From: Blautia sp. MSJ-19
GTDB lineage: Bacteria > Bacillota > Clostridia > Lachnospirales > Lachnospiraceae
Direction: 5' to 3'
Assembly: GCF_018918125.1 (NCBI RefSeq)
Contig: NZ_JAHLQA010000034.1
Coordinates: forward strand, 179,196-243,195
Length of the DNA stretch: 64,000 nt
A program made the position numbers and the translations under genes. Within the stretch, counting starts at the first letter, position 1, and each line of letters opens with the position of its first letter. Under the pieces are notes generated by a model. The model was not told where the DNA came from, did not search any database, and worked only from the letters and a program-made list of their open reading frames with translations. Below are positions 42,018 to 51,436 of this stretch, one piece after another.

Positions 42018-44069
42018 ATGGGTGAAAGTTTACAGACCTTAAAGGGTGTAGGAGAAAAAACAGAAAAACTGTTTCAGAAACTCGGCATCTATGATACCGA
42101 TGATCTCCTGCATTACTACCCGCGAAATTATGATGCATTTGAAACGCCGGTAGATATCGCAGACTTAGAAGAGGGGACGGTAAAATCCGTCTCTGCTGCG
42201 GTATGTTCCGGCGTTTACGTTAGTTCCGTAAAAGGAAAGCAGATCATCACTGCAACGATCCAGGACTCCAGCGGAAAAATCAACGTAATATGGTTTAACA
42301 TGCCATATCTCCGTACAGTATTAAAAAAGGGCAGTGTTTTTGTTTTTCGTGGTCGTATTATACACAAACAGTCCAGGCTTCAGCTGGAACATCCGGAAGT
42401 CTTTACTCCGGCAGCTTATGAAGAAATCTTGCATAGCCTTCAACCTGTTTATGGTCTCACTGGAGGTCTTTCCAACAAAACTGTAACCAAAATGGTGCAG
42501 CAACTCCTGCAAAATCTTCCTATGTATAATGAATTTCTTCCGGAAGAAGTACGAGAACGCTATCAACTTGCAGACATCAACTATGCACTGCGCACGATTC
42601 ATTTTCCTCATAATATGGAAGAGCTTCTTTTGTCCAGAAAACGTCTGGTGTTTGACGAATTTCTGTTTTTTATCCTTTCTGTTCAGATGTTAAAAGAAAA
42701 AACAGAAGAAACTCCCAACTGTTTTCCAATCAGTAAAACATGGACCACCGAACAGATCATCGAAAGTCTTCCATATTCTCTGACAAATGCGCAGTTAAAT
42801 ACCTGGCATGAAATTGAACGCGACATGTCCGGTCAGGCATTGATGTCAAGACTTATTCAGGGCGATGTTGGAAGTGGCAAGACGATCATTGCGTTTCTCG
42901 CTATGATCCTTGCCTGTGAAAATGGATATCAGGCTGCACTGATGGCACCTACAGAAGTCCTTGCCAGACAGCATTACGAGGGCTTTCTCAAACTGCAGGA
43001 TGAACAGGGACTTCATTTTTCTGTTGTACTGCTTACGGGAAGCAATACTGCAAAAGAAAAAAGAGAGATTTACAGCCAAATAGCCTCTGGCGAAGCCAGT
43101 ATCATCATCGGCACACATGCACTGATTCAGGAAAAGGTAGAATACTGCAATCTTGCCCTGGTCATCACCGATGAACAGCATCGTTTCGGGGTCAAGCAAA
43201 GAGAAGCCCTTACAACCAGAGGAAATCCTCCAAATATTCTGGTCATGAGTGCTACGCCGATTCCAAGAACGCTGGCTATCATTCTCTATGGTGATCTCAA
43301 TATCTCCGTTATTGATGAACTTCCTGCCAGAAGGCTTCCAATCAAAAACTGTATTGTCGATACTTCATATCGTCCCAAGGCATATTCCTTTATCCAGAAG
43401 CAGATACAAGAGGGACACCAGGCCTATATTATCTGCCCAATGGTAGAAGAGAGTGAAGGACTGGAAGCAGAAAATGTTCTTGATTATACCAAAAAATTAA
43501 AAGGAATCTTTCCATCGGAAATTCAGATCACCTCCCTACATGGAAAAATGAAAGCCAAAGAAAAGAATCTGATCATGGAAAAATTTGCAGCAAATGAAAT
43601 TCAGATTCTTGTATCGACTACCGTTATAGAAGTAGGTGTAAATGTTCCAAATGCGACTGTTATGATGGTTGAGAACGCAGAAAGATTCGGACTTGCACAG
43701 CTTCATCAGCTTCGTGGCCGGGTAGGACGTGGCGAACATCAGTCTTACTGTATTTTCATTCAGAGTTCCAAAGAAGAAACCACTTCCAAACGCCTGGAAA
43801 TTCTGAATAAATCCAATGACGGCTTCTTTATTGCAGGAGAAGACCTGAAACTCAGAGGTCCCGGAGACCTCTTCGGCATCCGTCAGAGTGGAGTGATGGA
43901 ATTTCGGATTGGGGACATTTACAATGATTCTGAAATCCTGAAATCTGCCAGCGAAGCCGCGGCAGAAATCCTTTCGTTGGATCCGGATCTCTCGCTTGAA
44001 CAACATGCCCTTTTAAAAAAGCAACTACTGAAATGTCAGAAAAATGCTCCCGGTGGATTCGGTCTTTGA
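42018..44069 (+). CDS. recG: ATP-dependent DNA helicase RecG
   Basis: RecG remodels stalled replication forks and Holliday junctions. The 683-residue protein has the N-terminal wedge/OB domain (about 60-160), Walker A GDVGSGKT (about 281-288), the DEQH box (about 384), TPIPRTL, motif IV-VI segments and the C-terminal VGRGEHQSYC. Length is normal. No clear ribosome site is seen; the start is two bases after the previous stop, so it relies on translational coupling. Confidence 0.96.
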   Translation: MGESLQTLKGVGEKTEKLFQKLGIYDTDDLLHYYPRNYDAFETPVDIADLEEGTVKSVSAAVCSGVYVSSVKGKQIITATIQDSSGKINVIWFNMPYLRTVLKKGSVFVFRGRIIHKQSRLQLEHPEVFTPAAYEEILHSLQPVYGLTGGLSNKTVTKMVQQLLQNLPMYNEFLPEEVRERYQLADINYALRTIHFPHNMEELLLSRKRLVFDEFLFFILSVQMLKEKTEETPNCFPISKTWTTEQIIESLPYSLTNAQLNTWHEIERDMSGQALMSRLIQGDVGSGKTIIAFLAMILACENGYQAALMAPTEVLARQHYEGFLKLQDEQGLHFSVVLLTGSNTAKEKREIYSQIASGEASIIIGTHALIQEKVEYCNLALVITDEQHRFGVKQREALTTRGNPPNILVMSATPIPRTLAIILYGDLNISVIDELPARRLPIKNCIVDTSYRPKAYSFIQKQIQEGHQAYIICPMVEESEGLEAENVLDYTKKLKGIFPSEIQITSLHGKMKAKEKNLIMEKFAANEIQILVSTTVIEVGVNVPNATVMMVENAERFGLAQLHQLRGRVGRGEHQSYCIFIQSSKEETTSKRLEILNKSNDGFFIAGEDLKLRGPGDLFGIRQSGVMEFRIGDIYNDSEILKSASEAAAEILSLDPDLSLEQHALLKKQLLKCQKNAPGGFGL

Positions 44070-44078
44070 AAGAAAACG

Positions 44079-44107
44079 TTGCAAATTGGAGAAAAACGTA
44101 GTATTCT
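44079..44107 (+). promoter_or_regulatory. promoter of the DUF6465 gene
   Basis: TTGCAA (44079-44084), 17 bases, TATTCT (44102-44107), 39 bases before the start codon. Confidence 0.55.
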
Positions 44108-44146
44108 AGTACCGTAAAATTATATTCACCTTGTAAGGAGGCTATT

Positions 44147-44551
44147 ATGGCTACAAGAACAACGACAAAAAAAGCAGAACTCAAGACATCTACTGCGAAA
44201 CCGGCTACCGAAAAAGAGGCTCCTGCAAATATCGCTGTTGAACCAGCTAAAACTACTGTCAAAAAAACAGCTGCCAAAAAAACAACAGTTAAAAAAGCTG
44301 CTGTCAAAAAACCGGCTGCGAGAAAAACTGTTTCTAAAAAAGCTGTTTCTTTAAATACAGAAGTATATGTACAGTGGCTTGGCAAGGAAGTCTTTGAAAA
44401 AGACATCGTAGACAGCATCAAAAAAATCTGGACTGAAGAAATGGGCAAAAAAGAAGCAGATCTTGTAGATCTGAAAGTTTATATCAAACCGGAAGATAAC
44501 GGTGCACATTATGTTATCAACGGTGATATAACAGGATTCATCGGATTATAA
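44147..44551 (+). CDS. DUF6465 family protein with lysine-rich, histone-like tail
   Basis: The 134-residue protein has two parts. Residues 1-66 are low-complexity, rich in Lys, Ala and Thr, with repeated (T/A)VKK and AAKK units, much like the basic tails of histone H1-like bacterial proteins. Residues 67-134 form a compact alpha/beta domain ([19 protein letters not shown]...). The tail could bind DNA or other acidic polymers; the domain is known only as DUF6465, by resemblance. TAAGGAGG precedes the start, and it has its own promoter and terminator. Confidence 0.8.
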   Translation: MATRTTTKKAELKTSTAKPATEKEAPANIAVEPAKTTVKKTAAKKTTVKKAAVKKPAARKTVSKKAVSLNTEVYVQWLGKEVFEKDIVDSIKKIWTEEMGKKEADLVDLKVYIKPEDNGAHYVINGDITGFIGL

Positions 44552-44571
44552 GACAATTCCTGTTATGCAAG

Positions 44572-44608
44572 AATCAGATGGTCAGAATTGATCATCTGAT
44601 TTTTTTTA
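44572..44608 (+). terminator. terminator of the DUF6465 gene
   Basis: A 12-bp stem, 44572-44583 with 44590-44601, one or two wobble pairs, followed by eight T. Confidence 0.88.
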
Positions 44609-44740
44609 CACCAGATTAACCGTTTCTTATCATTTTCTGTACTTTTTTGCAAATTCATGCTATTATAAAGAGAATCTGTCTGCTTTAGCACGACATTTGT
44701 TCTTACAAAACAGTCAAATAAGAAGAGAGGGATTAAATGA

Positions 44741-46144
44741 ATGTTGTCTGTAATTGAATCAATCAACAATGCTGTAAACAATTTCATCTGGGGTGTACCC
44801 GCAATGATCTGTATTATCGGCGTAGGTCTTTACCTCAGCATACGCACAGGTTTTCTTCAGATAAGAAAATTCCCGTATGCCATGAAAACCACCGTTGGAC
44901 GTATGCTCCGCAAGCGTGAAGCTTCTGATGGAAGCATGACCCCGTTTCAGGCTGTCTGTACAGCACTTGCCGCCACTGTCGGTACAGGAAATATTGCCGG
45001 TGTTGCAGGAGCGATTGCCATCGGAGGCCCTGGTGCCGTATTCTGGATGTGGATTTCCGCACTTCTCGGCATGTGTACAAAATTTTCAGAAGTAACACTG
45101 GCCGTCCATTTCCGTGAAACAAATGCAAATGGTGAACTCGTTGGCGGTCCGATGTATTATATCAAAAACGGTCTCAAAAAGCACTGGCATTGGCTTGCCT
45201 ATCTTTTTTCTGCTTTTGGTGTACTTACCGTATTCGGAACCGGAAATGCCACACAGGTAAATACGATCACTGCAGCTGTTGATTCTGCCCTGATGAACTA
45301 TAACCTCATTTCTTCTGACGGTATTTCAACAGCTAACCTAATCATGGGCATTATCATTGCTGCGCTTGTCGCTCTGGTTCTTCTTGGAGGAATCAAACGA
45401 ATCGGTCAGGTAACAGAAAAGCTCGTTCCATTTATGGCAGTTTTTTATATCGTTCTTGCACTTGGTGTTGTTCTCCTCAATGTAAATCGTGTTCCTTATG
45501 TATTTTCTTCTATTTTTAAGGGTGCGTTTACTCCGGCTTCTGTTACCGGCGGAGCAGTGGGAAGCTTTTTTATGAGTATGAAAAAAGGTGTGTCCCGAGG
45601 TATCTTTTCAAACGAAGCAGGACTTGGTACCGGTTCAATTGCACATGCATGTGCCGATACTCGCAAACCTGTCAAACAGGGATTCTTTGGAATTTTTGAA
45701 GTATTCACAGATACTATTGTAATCTGTACCCTCACAGCACTGGTTATTCTCTGCAGTGGCATACCGGTTTCTTATGGCGACGCAGCCGGTGCAGAGCTTA
45801 CCATTCTTGGCTTTACTTCTACATATGGCAGCTGGGTCTCTATCTTTACTGCTGTTGCAATGTGCTGTTTTGCATTTTCCACGATCATCGGATGGGGACT
45901 TTATGGTGCAAGATGCTGTGAATTTCTGTTCGGAAGTTCCAAAACAATAAAACCTTTCATGGTTTTATATTCCCTGGTAGCCATTCTTGGTGCCACTGTA
46001 GATCTTGGACTTCTGTGGAATATTGCCGAAACCTTTAACGGTCTGATGGCAATCCCGAACCTGATTGCTGTATTCCTGCTTTCCGGTGTAGTCGTAAAAC
46101 TTGTACAGGAATATTTTACCAGCGGAGACGGCAAAAATGCCTGA
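44741..46144 (+). CDS. Alanine/glycine:cation symporter (AGCS) family transporter
   Basis: This inner-membrane carrier imports alanine or glycine with Na+ or H+. The 467-residue protein has about 11 membrane helices and AGCS motifs: RTGFLQIRKFPYA near 35, the QAVCTALAATVGTGNIAGVAGAI helix near 70-92, GGPMYYIKNGL near 135, and FSNEAGLGTGSIAH near 285. AGAGAGGG precedes the ATG. A nearby ATG at 44737 is out of frame and meets a stop after six codons. The -10-like TATAAA (44664-44669) is the only promoter hint. Na+ coupling would fit the Na+-based energy genes in the window. Confidence 0.93.
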   Translation: MLSVIESINNAVNNFIWGVPAMICIIGVGLYLSIRTGFLQIRKFPYAMKTTVGRMLRKREASDGSMTPFQAVCTALAATVGTGNIAGVAGAIAIGGPGAVFWMWISALLGMCTKFSEVTLAVHFRETNANGELVGGPMYYIKNGLKKHWHWLAYLFSAFGVLTVFGTGNATQVNTITAAVDSALMNYNLISSDGISTANLIMGIIIAALVALVLLGGIKRIGQVTEKLVPFMAVFYIVLALGVVLLNVNRVPYVFSSIFKGAFTPASVTGGAVGSFFMSMKKGVSRGIFSNEAGLGTGSIAHACADTRKPVKQGFFGIFEVFTDTIVICTLTALVILCSGIPVSYGDAAGAELTILGFTSTYGSWVSIFTAVAMCCFAFSTIIGWGLYGARCCEFLFGSSKTIKPFMVLYSLVAILGATVDLGLLWNIAETFNGLMAIPNLIAVFLLSGVVVKLVQEYFTSGDGKNA

Positions 46145-46188
46145 TCGTGATTTTTAAATTTTCTTCCAGTTCGTGCAGAATGTTCCAG

Positions 46189-46216
46189 TGTATTTCTTTT
46201 TTATCTTCATATACTA
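46189..46216 (+). promoter_or_regulatory. possible forespore (sigma-G type) promoter of the SASP gene
   Basis: A -10-like CATATACTA (46208-46216), close to the CATACTA form used by sigma G, with GTATT (46190-46194) about 13-15 bases upstream. Expression of SASP genes in the forespore is known in spore formers. The -35 match is weak. Confidence 0.35.
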
Positions 46217-46260
46217 GCACTGTAACATCCAATTAAACGAAAACCAAGGAGGAAATAATC

Positions 46261-46488
46261 ATGACAAAAAATACTTCTTCTAACAGAGCAGTTGTACCGG
46301 AAGCCAAAGGAGCCCTGGATCGTTTTAAATTTGAAGTTGCAAATGAACTGGGGGTTCCGCTTACAGACGGATACAACGGAAACCTTACTTCCAAGCAGAA
46401 CGGAAGCGTAGGCGGCTATATGGTCAAAAAAATGATCGAGCAGCAGGAACGTCAGATGTCCGGCAATTCTCAGAACGAACAGTATTAA
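46261..46488 (+). CDS. Small acid-soluble spore protein, alpha/beta type
   Basis: Alpha/beta SASPs coat spore DNA and protect it from UV and heat. The 75-residue protein has the family pattern: ALDRFKFEVANELGVPL with the FEVANE germination-protease site (about residues 24-29), and GYNGNLTSKQNGSVGGYMVKKMIEQQE in the second half. CAAGGAGG precedes the start. It is evidence that the organism forms endospores. A strong terminator follows. Confidence 0.94.
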   Translation: MTKNTSSNRAVVPEAKGALDRFKFEVANELGVPLTDGYNGNLTSKQNGSVGGYMVKKMIEQQERQMSGNSQNEQY

Positions 46489-46531
46489 TTTTTTGTTCCG
46501 TGAATCAGATTTGACGATTTCTGACTGAAAT

Positions 46532-46579
46532 AGTGCTGTTTTATAACTGTTCGCAGATATAAAACAGCACTGTTTTTTT
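46532..46579 (+). terminator. SASP gene terminator
   Basis: A 14-bp perfect stem, 46532-46545 with 46558-46571, followed by GTTTTTTT. Confidence 0.9.
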
Positions 46580-46671
46580 CTGCGTGCAATGGTTTACATT
46601 TTGCAAAAAGAAGTGTAAAATAATAGAAATATTAATTTTCCATGAATTTTGTATATATTTGCAAGATTTAA

Positions 46672-46700
46672 TTGCCATTTTTTTGTTGACTTGTTATAAT
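46672..46700 (+). promoter_or_regulatory. promoter of the mgsA-like/rsmD/coaD operon
   Basis: TTGCCA (46672-46677), 17 bases, TATAAT (46695-46700). A TTGACT at 46686-46691 lies inside the spacer and is too close to the -10 to serve as a -35. Confidence 0.75.
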
Positions 46701-46764
46701 ATATGCGAATAGCTGCATTATAAAAAAACCAGTAAATGTATTGGTGAAAATGGAGAGATGAACG

Positions 46765-47160
46765 ATGAATTTAGGAATCATTGCACACAACAGTAAAAAA
46801 GTACTTATTGAAGATTTCTGTATCGCCTACAAGAATATCCTAGCCAAACATGAGGTCTATGCCACTGGAACCACCGGTCGTCGAATCGAAGAGGCCACAA
46901 ACCTTCATGTTCATAAGTTTCTTGCCGGAAGCATTGGCGGGGACAAACAATTCATGGAAATGGTAGAGCGTCAGGATCTTGACATGGTTATTCTTTTTTA
47001 TAATCCGGTTATGATTGACCCGAAAGAACCGGATATCACAGCTATCGTTATGCGCTGTGACCAGTATAATATACCGGTTGCCACCAACATCGCAACGGCA
47101 GAGCTTTTGATTCTCGGTCTTGCCCGTGGTGACCTGGATTGGAGACTGAATCTGAAATGA
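46765..47160 (+). CDS. Methylglyoxal synthase family protein
   Basis: Methylglyoxal synthase turns dihydroxyacetone phosphate into methylglyoxal and phosphate. The 131-residue protein has the MGS fold: IAHN with H8, YATGTTGRRI (about 32-41, phosphate binding), GSIGGD with D60 at the catalytic base position, and DITAIVMRCDQYNIPVATN. But the normally conserved Asp of the (W/R)DPL motif is N80 here (YNPV), and the conserved His of the PH(D/E)PD motif is K87 (PKEPD). These changes make the classical activity uncertain. A start with GGAGAGATG context precedes, and the gene overlaps rsmD by four bases. Confidence 0.75.
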   Translation: MNLGIIAHNSKKVLIEDFCIAYKNILAKHEVYATGTTGRRIEEATNLHVHKFLAGSIGGDKQFMEMVERQDLDMVILFYNPVMIDPKEPDITAIVMRCDQYNIPVATNIATAELLILGLARGDLDWRLNLK

Positions 47161-47711
47161 GAGTAATTGCTGGAAAAGCCAGACGTCTTAGTCTTAAGAC
47201 CGTTCCTGGCATGGAAACCCGACCGACTACTGACCGGATCAAAGAAACTTTATTCAATATTTTACAGCCGGAAATTCCTGACTGTCGTTTTCTTGATCTG
47301 TTCAGTGGCAGTGGCGGTATTGGAATTGAAGCACTGAGTCGTGGTGCGGAATCTGCTGTCTTCGTAGAAAAAAATCCCAAGGCATGCGCATGCATCCGGG
47401 AGAATCTTACATTTACAAAACTTGCTGAACATGGTAAACTGCTGAACATGGATGTTTTACAGGCACTTCGTTCTCTTGAGGGTGAAGAGGCCTTTGACTG
47501 TATTTTTATGGATCCTCCATACAGCAAAGATCTTGAGCATCAGGTACTTGATTATCTGAAGGACAGTACTCTGGCAGATGCCGATACCCTGATCGTGGTC
47601 GAGGCTGATCTGCACACAGATTTTTCGTATGTTGAAGATCTTGGATACGAATTATCCCGTTCCAAAGAATACAAAACAAACAAACATATATTTTTGCATA
47701 AAAGAAAGTGA
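47157..47711 (+). CDS. rsmD: 16S rRNA (guanine-966-N2)-methyltransferase
   Basis: RsmD methylates G966 of 16S rRNA in the 30S subunit. The 184-residue protein has an S-adenosylmethionine fold with [10 protein letters not shown] at the start, [18 protein letters not shown] (motif I, about 43-60) and the catalytic MDPPY (about 118-122). The start at 47157 overlaps the MgsA-like stop (ATGA); the frame is open a little further upstream inside that gene. rsmD-coaD-ylbJ is a conserved Firmicute order. Confidence 0.95.
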   Translation: MRVIAGKARRLSLKTVPGMETRPTTDRIKETLFNILQPEIPDCRFLDLFSGSGGIGIEALSRGAESAVFVEKNPKACACIRENLTFTKLAEHGKLLNMDVLQALRSLEGEEAFDCIFMDPPYSKDLEHQVLDYLKDSTLADADTLIVVEADLHTDFSYVEDLGYELSRSKEYKTNKHIFLHKRK

Positions 47712-47721
47712 GAAAACACAT

Positions 47722-48231
47722 ATGGTAACAGCAGTATATCCGGGAAGCTTTGACCCTGCAACTTATGGTCATCTGGATGTTATCCGCCGTGCAAGCGTCT
47801 CTTTTGACAGAGTAGTAGTGGGAGTTTTGCAGAATTCTGCAAAAAGTCCGTTGTTTTCTGTGAGGGAACGTGTTAATATATTGGAAAAGGCAACAAAAGA
47901 CATTCCAAACGTGATAATCAAACCGTTTGATGGGCTTTCTGTTAATTTTGCCAGAGAAAATCATGCACAGGTGATTGTTCGTGGTCTGCGTGCTGTCACA
48001 GATTTTGAATATGAACTCCAGATGGCTCAGACAAATCGTGTCCTGGCTCCGGATGTTGATACCGTATTCCTTACAACCACTCTGGAATACGCTTATGTCA
48101 GCTCCACGATCATGAAGGAAGTTGCCCGTTTCGGTGGTGATCTGTCTAGCTTTGCACCGCCGGAGATCATAGAGACACTGTATGCAAAACTGCAGGAAGA
48201 AAAAGATAAGAACAAGGAGAATACATTATGA
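47722..48231 (+). CDS. coaD: Phosphopantetheine adenylyltransferase
   Basis: CoaD makes dephospho-CoA in coenzyme A synthesis. The 169-residue protein has the nucleotidyltransferase motif [14 protein letters not shown] (about 6-19; the T/HxGH part is YGHL), [16 protein letters not shown] (about 89-104) and the ISSTIMKE-like [15 protein letters not shown]. Length is normal. The frame extends upstream into rsmD, but family homology places the start at 47722. The ribosome site is weak (GTGAGAA). Confidence 0.95.
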   Translation: MVTAVYPGSFDPATYGHLDVIRRASVSFDRVVVGVLQNSAKSPLFSVRERVNILEKATKDIPNVIIKPFDGLSVNFARENHAQVIVRGLRAVTDFEYELQMAQTNRVLAPDVDTVFLTTTLEYAYVSSTIMKEVARFGGDLSSFAPPEIIETLYAKLQEEKDKNKENTL

Positions 48232-48863
48232 GCAGCAGAATCGAACAGCTTATTGATGAAATTGATGAATTTATAGAAAGTTGTAAATTTCAGCCATTAT
48301 CCGCAACAAAAATCATTGTAAACAAAGAAGAGATCCAGGAGCTTCTGAGAGAGCTTCGTCTTAAGACTCCTGATGAGATCAAACGTTATCAGAAAATTAT
48401 CAGCAACAAAGACGCAATCCTCGAAGATGCGCAGTCCAAAGCTGACAGTCTGATCGCTGATGCACAGGTAAAAGCCCAGGAACTCGTAACTCAGCACGAG
48501 ATCATGCAGAAGGCGTATGCCCAGGCAAATGACACTATCAATGCTGCAAACAAACAGGCTCAGGAGATTCTTGATTCTGCGACACAGGATGCCAACAGTA
48601 TTCGTCTGAGCGCGATCACTTATACTGATGATATGATGGCAAACATTGGTTCTGTCCTGAATCAGACTCTGGAAGATGCGGGCGGCAAATACAAGGGATT
48701 TATTGATTCCCTGCAGAGTTGTCTGGATGTTGTCAATCATAACCGTCAGGAACTGGCTCCACAGACTGCACAGGCAGCCGCTATGACCGGTTCATACCAT
48801 GAAGAAATGCCAGCAGAAACTCCGGATGAGGATACTCTGTTAGACAATCTTGACGAAGAATAA
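48228..48863 (+). CDS. Coiled-coil protein, H+-ATPase-subunit-like or DivIVA-like
   Basis: The 211-residue protein is largely alpha-helical and charged: an N-terminal segment (about 1-50) with heptad-like leucines, a long alanine-rich coiled coil (about 60-130) similar to peripheral-stalk or DivIVA-type helices, then an acidic tail. It overlaps coaD by four bases (ATGA) and is therefore coupled. Its 3' end overlaps the convergent ylbJ gene by 24 bases. In Lachnospiraceae such proteins are often labelled 'ATPase' only for resemblance; no membrane helix or catalytic motif is seen. Function unknown. Confidence 0.65.
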   Translation: MSSRIEQLIDEIDEFIESCKFQPLSATKIIVNKEEIQELLRELRLKTPDEIKRYQKIISNKDAILEDAQSKADSLIADAQVKAQELVTQHEIMQKAYAQANDTINAANKQAQEILDSATQDANSIRLSAITYTDDMMANIGSVLNQTLEDAGGKYKGFIDSLQSCLDVVNHNRQELAPQTAQAAAMTGSYHEEMPAETPDEDTLLDNLDEE

Positions 48864-49790
48864 TACGAGTAATACTGCTATACTCCCAGTCAGAAGTTTT
48901 GCGATTACATAAGGTATCAATGACAGCCTTTTCGTAATCACGCTTCTTGTCTGGAAGGTAATGCAAATCCCGCCAAATGCTGTCAGAAATACTGCCAGCA
49001 TATATTTTGTCATGAACTGGAGATTTGCCGATTGGAGCTGATACAGCCCTGTCGTTATTTCCATGATTCCGGAGATTATATATCCCGGTATCTGTTCAGA
49101 TTTCCAGAATCGACAAATGCAGGACGACAGAATGGAAAACATAAGGATATACCCGCCGAGTCGGGTGATTGTTTCAAACCCATTCATAATGGAGACATCC
49201 AGAAAAGCTCCTGTTGAGCTTGAGATGGATGTCTTTTTTTTCACAGTTTTATGAGCAGCTGCTGTACAAGTATTGTTTTTAAAAACTATAAATCGAAAGA
49301 ACAGTAAAACCGGCAGGTTTGCAAGCAGCAGAAGCAACCAGACCTGTACAAAATCCACCTGATCTTTCAGGCAGATATGACACATATATGTACGTAAAAA
49401 AACCGGACTCGGATGATTCACAAAAGTCAGAAGATATTCCGCTTCAGTTTTGTCTATTTTCTGGCTTTCATACAGATCAGAGGTAACTTTTGCCCCCATT
49501 GGATAACCGCACAGAATTCCTATCAGTAATGCATACGCTCCGTTGACTGAAATTCCCAGCAGGAGATTCCATATCTTTTCCAATGGTCTCAGCAAGGTTC
49601 CTGTCAGGTCCACATGGATCAGGATCCCAGTCAGGATCAGAAACGGAAGCAGTGTTGGCAGGATCACATTCAGCCACAGATTCATACCACTTCTTGCTGC
49701 GCAGAGTGCATCTTCCGGATAACAAAGTAAAAATAATACCAATAACAGACTGATGGCAGTCCAACCAATTCTTTTTATAAGAAGCTTCAT
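48840..49790 (-). CDS. YlbJ-like sporulation integral membrane protein
   Basis: The 316-residue protein has eight or so membrane helices and nucleoside-recognition (gate) domain motifs, such as LPTLLPFLI near the start and LCGYPMGAKVTSDL (about 90-103). It resembles YlbJ, and in Bacillus ylbJ also sits by coaD. The role in sporulation is taken from the family. The frame is open back to 49883. Comparison with YlbJ, where a short hydrophobic N-terminus precedes KEAL, favours the start at 49790 (here EDAL at residue 26), but there is no ribosome site to confirm it. It converges with and overlaps the coiled-coil gene by 24 bases. Confidence 0.8.
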   Translation of the reverse strand: MKLLIKRIGWTAISLLLVLFLLCYPEDALCAARSGMNLWLNVILPTLLPFLILTGILIHVDLTGTLLRPLEKIWNLLLGISVNGAYALLIGILCGYPMGAKVTSDLYESQKIDKTEAEYLLTFVNHPSPVFLRTYMCHICLKDQVDFVQVWLLLLLANLPVLLFFRFIVFKNNTCTAAAHKTVKKKTSISSSTGAFLDVSIMNGFETITRLGGYILMFSILSSCICRFWKSEQIPGYIISGIMEITTGLYQLQSANLQFMTKYMLAVFLTAFGGICITFQTRSVITKRLSLIPYVIAKLLTGSIAVLLVLFFVKIV

Positions 49791-49884
49791 AAAAACTGCC
49801 GCTTTTTTCTTTATCCTATGCCGCATATCAGACAGATATGTCGATAAAAATATATGTAACAAATGTTTAATGGAGGAAATCATT

Positions 49885-51336
49885 ATGAGAGTATTAGAAA
49901 ACTGTGAGCCTAAAAGAGTTTTTTACTATTTTGAAGAAATCTGTAAAATTCCTCATGGCTCTGGAAACACAAAACAGATCAGTGACTATCTGGTAAATTT
50001 TGCCAAAGAACATAATTTTGATTATGTTCAGGATGAAATGAACAATGTAGTAATCTACAAACCAGCCACTGCTGGATACGAAAATGCTCCGACCGTTATT
50101 CTTCAGGGCCATATGGATATGGTCTGCGAAAAAAGGCCAGATGTAGAACATGATTTTGAGAAAGATGGACTCAATCTTTCTGTCAAAGACGGTTATATCA
50201 CTGCCAACGGAACTACACTCGGCGGAGATGATGGTATCGCAGTTGCTTATGCACTGACACTTCTGGACAGCACCGATCTGCCTCATCCAGCTCTGGAAGT
50301 CCTCATCACAGTCGATGAAGAAATCGGTCTGCTTGGTGCAGTGGGACTTGACTGCAGTGTCCTTAAAGGCAAACGTATGATCAACATGGACTCTGAAGCA
50401 GAGGGAAGCCTCTGGATCAGTTGTGCCGGCGGACTTTCTGCAGTCAGCCATATTCCGGTGCAGCGAGTAGAAGCGGAAGGTGAAAAACTTCAGATAAAAA
50501 TTTGCGGTCTGATAGGTGGACATTCCGGTGCTGAGATTGATAAGAAGCGTGCAAATGCCAACATTCTGATGGGTCGTTTCCTGTATGGACTCAAAAGAGA
50601 AGCCGCTTATGAAATCATTTCCATGACCGGCGGGCAGAAAGACAATGCCATTACACGTGAAGCTGTCTGCAGCATTCTCGTCTCAAAAGAAGAAATTGAA
50701 GCAGTTAAATCATACGCAGCCAAAACAGAAGAGAACTTCCGTGAAGAATACGACGGAAGTGACAAAAACATTTCTGTTCAGATTTCAGAAGAAAATCACG
50801 AAATCACACAGGTACTTCATCCGACCAGCCGTGAAAAAGTTCTGTTCTATCTGATGGAAATTCCTTTCGGCATTCAGAAAATGAGTGCAAATATTGAGGG
50901 ACTTGTAGAAACTTCTACCAACATCGGTATTGTGAAGCTTTCAGAAGACGAGTTTTTTGGAAGCTCCGGGGTCAGAAGCTCCGTAGAAGCAGCAAGAGAT
51001 GCTCTGTCTGACAAAATTCAGTACCTGACTGAATTTCTTGGTGGTGAATACGAGATTCAGGGAGCTTATCCTGCATGGGAGTACCGTAAGGAATCCCCGC
51101 TGAGAGACAAAATGGTTGATATATATGAGGAAATGTACGGACAGAAGCCAGAAGTTGTAGCAATCCATGCCGGTCTGGAATGTGGCCTGTTTTACAAAAA
51201 AATCGAAGGACTTGACTGTGTTTCCCTTGGACCCAACATGAAAGATATTCATACTTCTGAAGAAATTCTGGATATTGCATCTACAGAACGTGTATGGAAC
51301 TATCTTGTAAAAGTTCTGGAACAGTTAAAAGACTGA
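49885..51336 (+). CDS. pepD: Aminoacyl-histidine dipeptidase (PepD, M20 family)
   Basis: PepD is a cytoplasmic zinc dipeptidase that splits Xaa-His dipeptides. The 483-residue protein has M20 metal motifs: ILQGHMDMVCE (H and D, about 75-85), GGDDGIAVAYAL (about 113-124) and TVDEEIGLLGA (about 144-154, catalytic glutamates), with a lid domain in the middle. Length is normal. TGGAGG eight bases before 49885 fixes the start, although the frame is open upstream. It faces away from ylbJ and is followed by a terminator. Confidence 0.93.
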   Translation: MRVLENCEPKRVFYYFEEICKIPHGSGNTKQISDYLVNFAKEHNFDYVQDEMNNVVIYKPATAGYENAPTVILQGHMDMVCEKRPDVEHDFEKDGLNLSVKDGYITANGTTLGGDDGIAVAYALTLLDSTDLPHPALEVLITVDEEIGLLGAVGLDCSVLKGKRMINMDSEAEGSLWISCAGGLSAVSHIPVQRVEAEGEKLQIKICGLIGGHSGAEIDKKRANANILMGRFLYGLKREAAYEIISMTGGQKDNAITREAVCSILVSKEEIEAVKSYAAKTEENFREEYDGSDKNISVQISEENHEITQVLHPTSREKVLFYLMEIPFGIQKMSANIEGLVETSTNIGIVKLSEDEFFGSSGVRSSVEAARDALSDKIQYLTEFLGGEYEIQGAYPAWEYRKESPLRDKMVDIYEEMYGQKPEVVAIHAGLECGLFYKKIEGLDCVSLGPNMKDIHTSEEILDIASTERVWNYLVKVLEQLKD

Positions 51337-51354
51337 TTTTTTTCATATTTTTCC

Positions 51355-51385
51355 AAAAAGACTTCGCACTATGCGGAGTCTTTTT
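51355..51385 (+). terminator. pepD terminator
   Basis: A 14-bp stem, 51355-51368 with 51372-51385 (one G-U pair), loop CTA, ending in five T. Confidence 0.85.
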
Positions 51386-51436
51386 GAAATTTCCACATCA
51401 TATATTAGCACAATACTACTGTCGGGGAGATCTCCT

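Noticed and set aside
46686..46700. TTGACT next to TATAAT before the mgsA-like gene as a promoter pair
   Set aside because: The two boxes are only three bases apart. TTGCCA at 46672 has the correct 17-base spacing.
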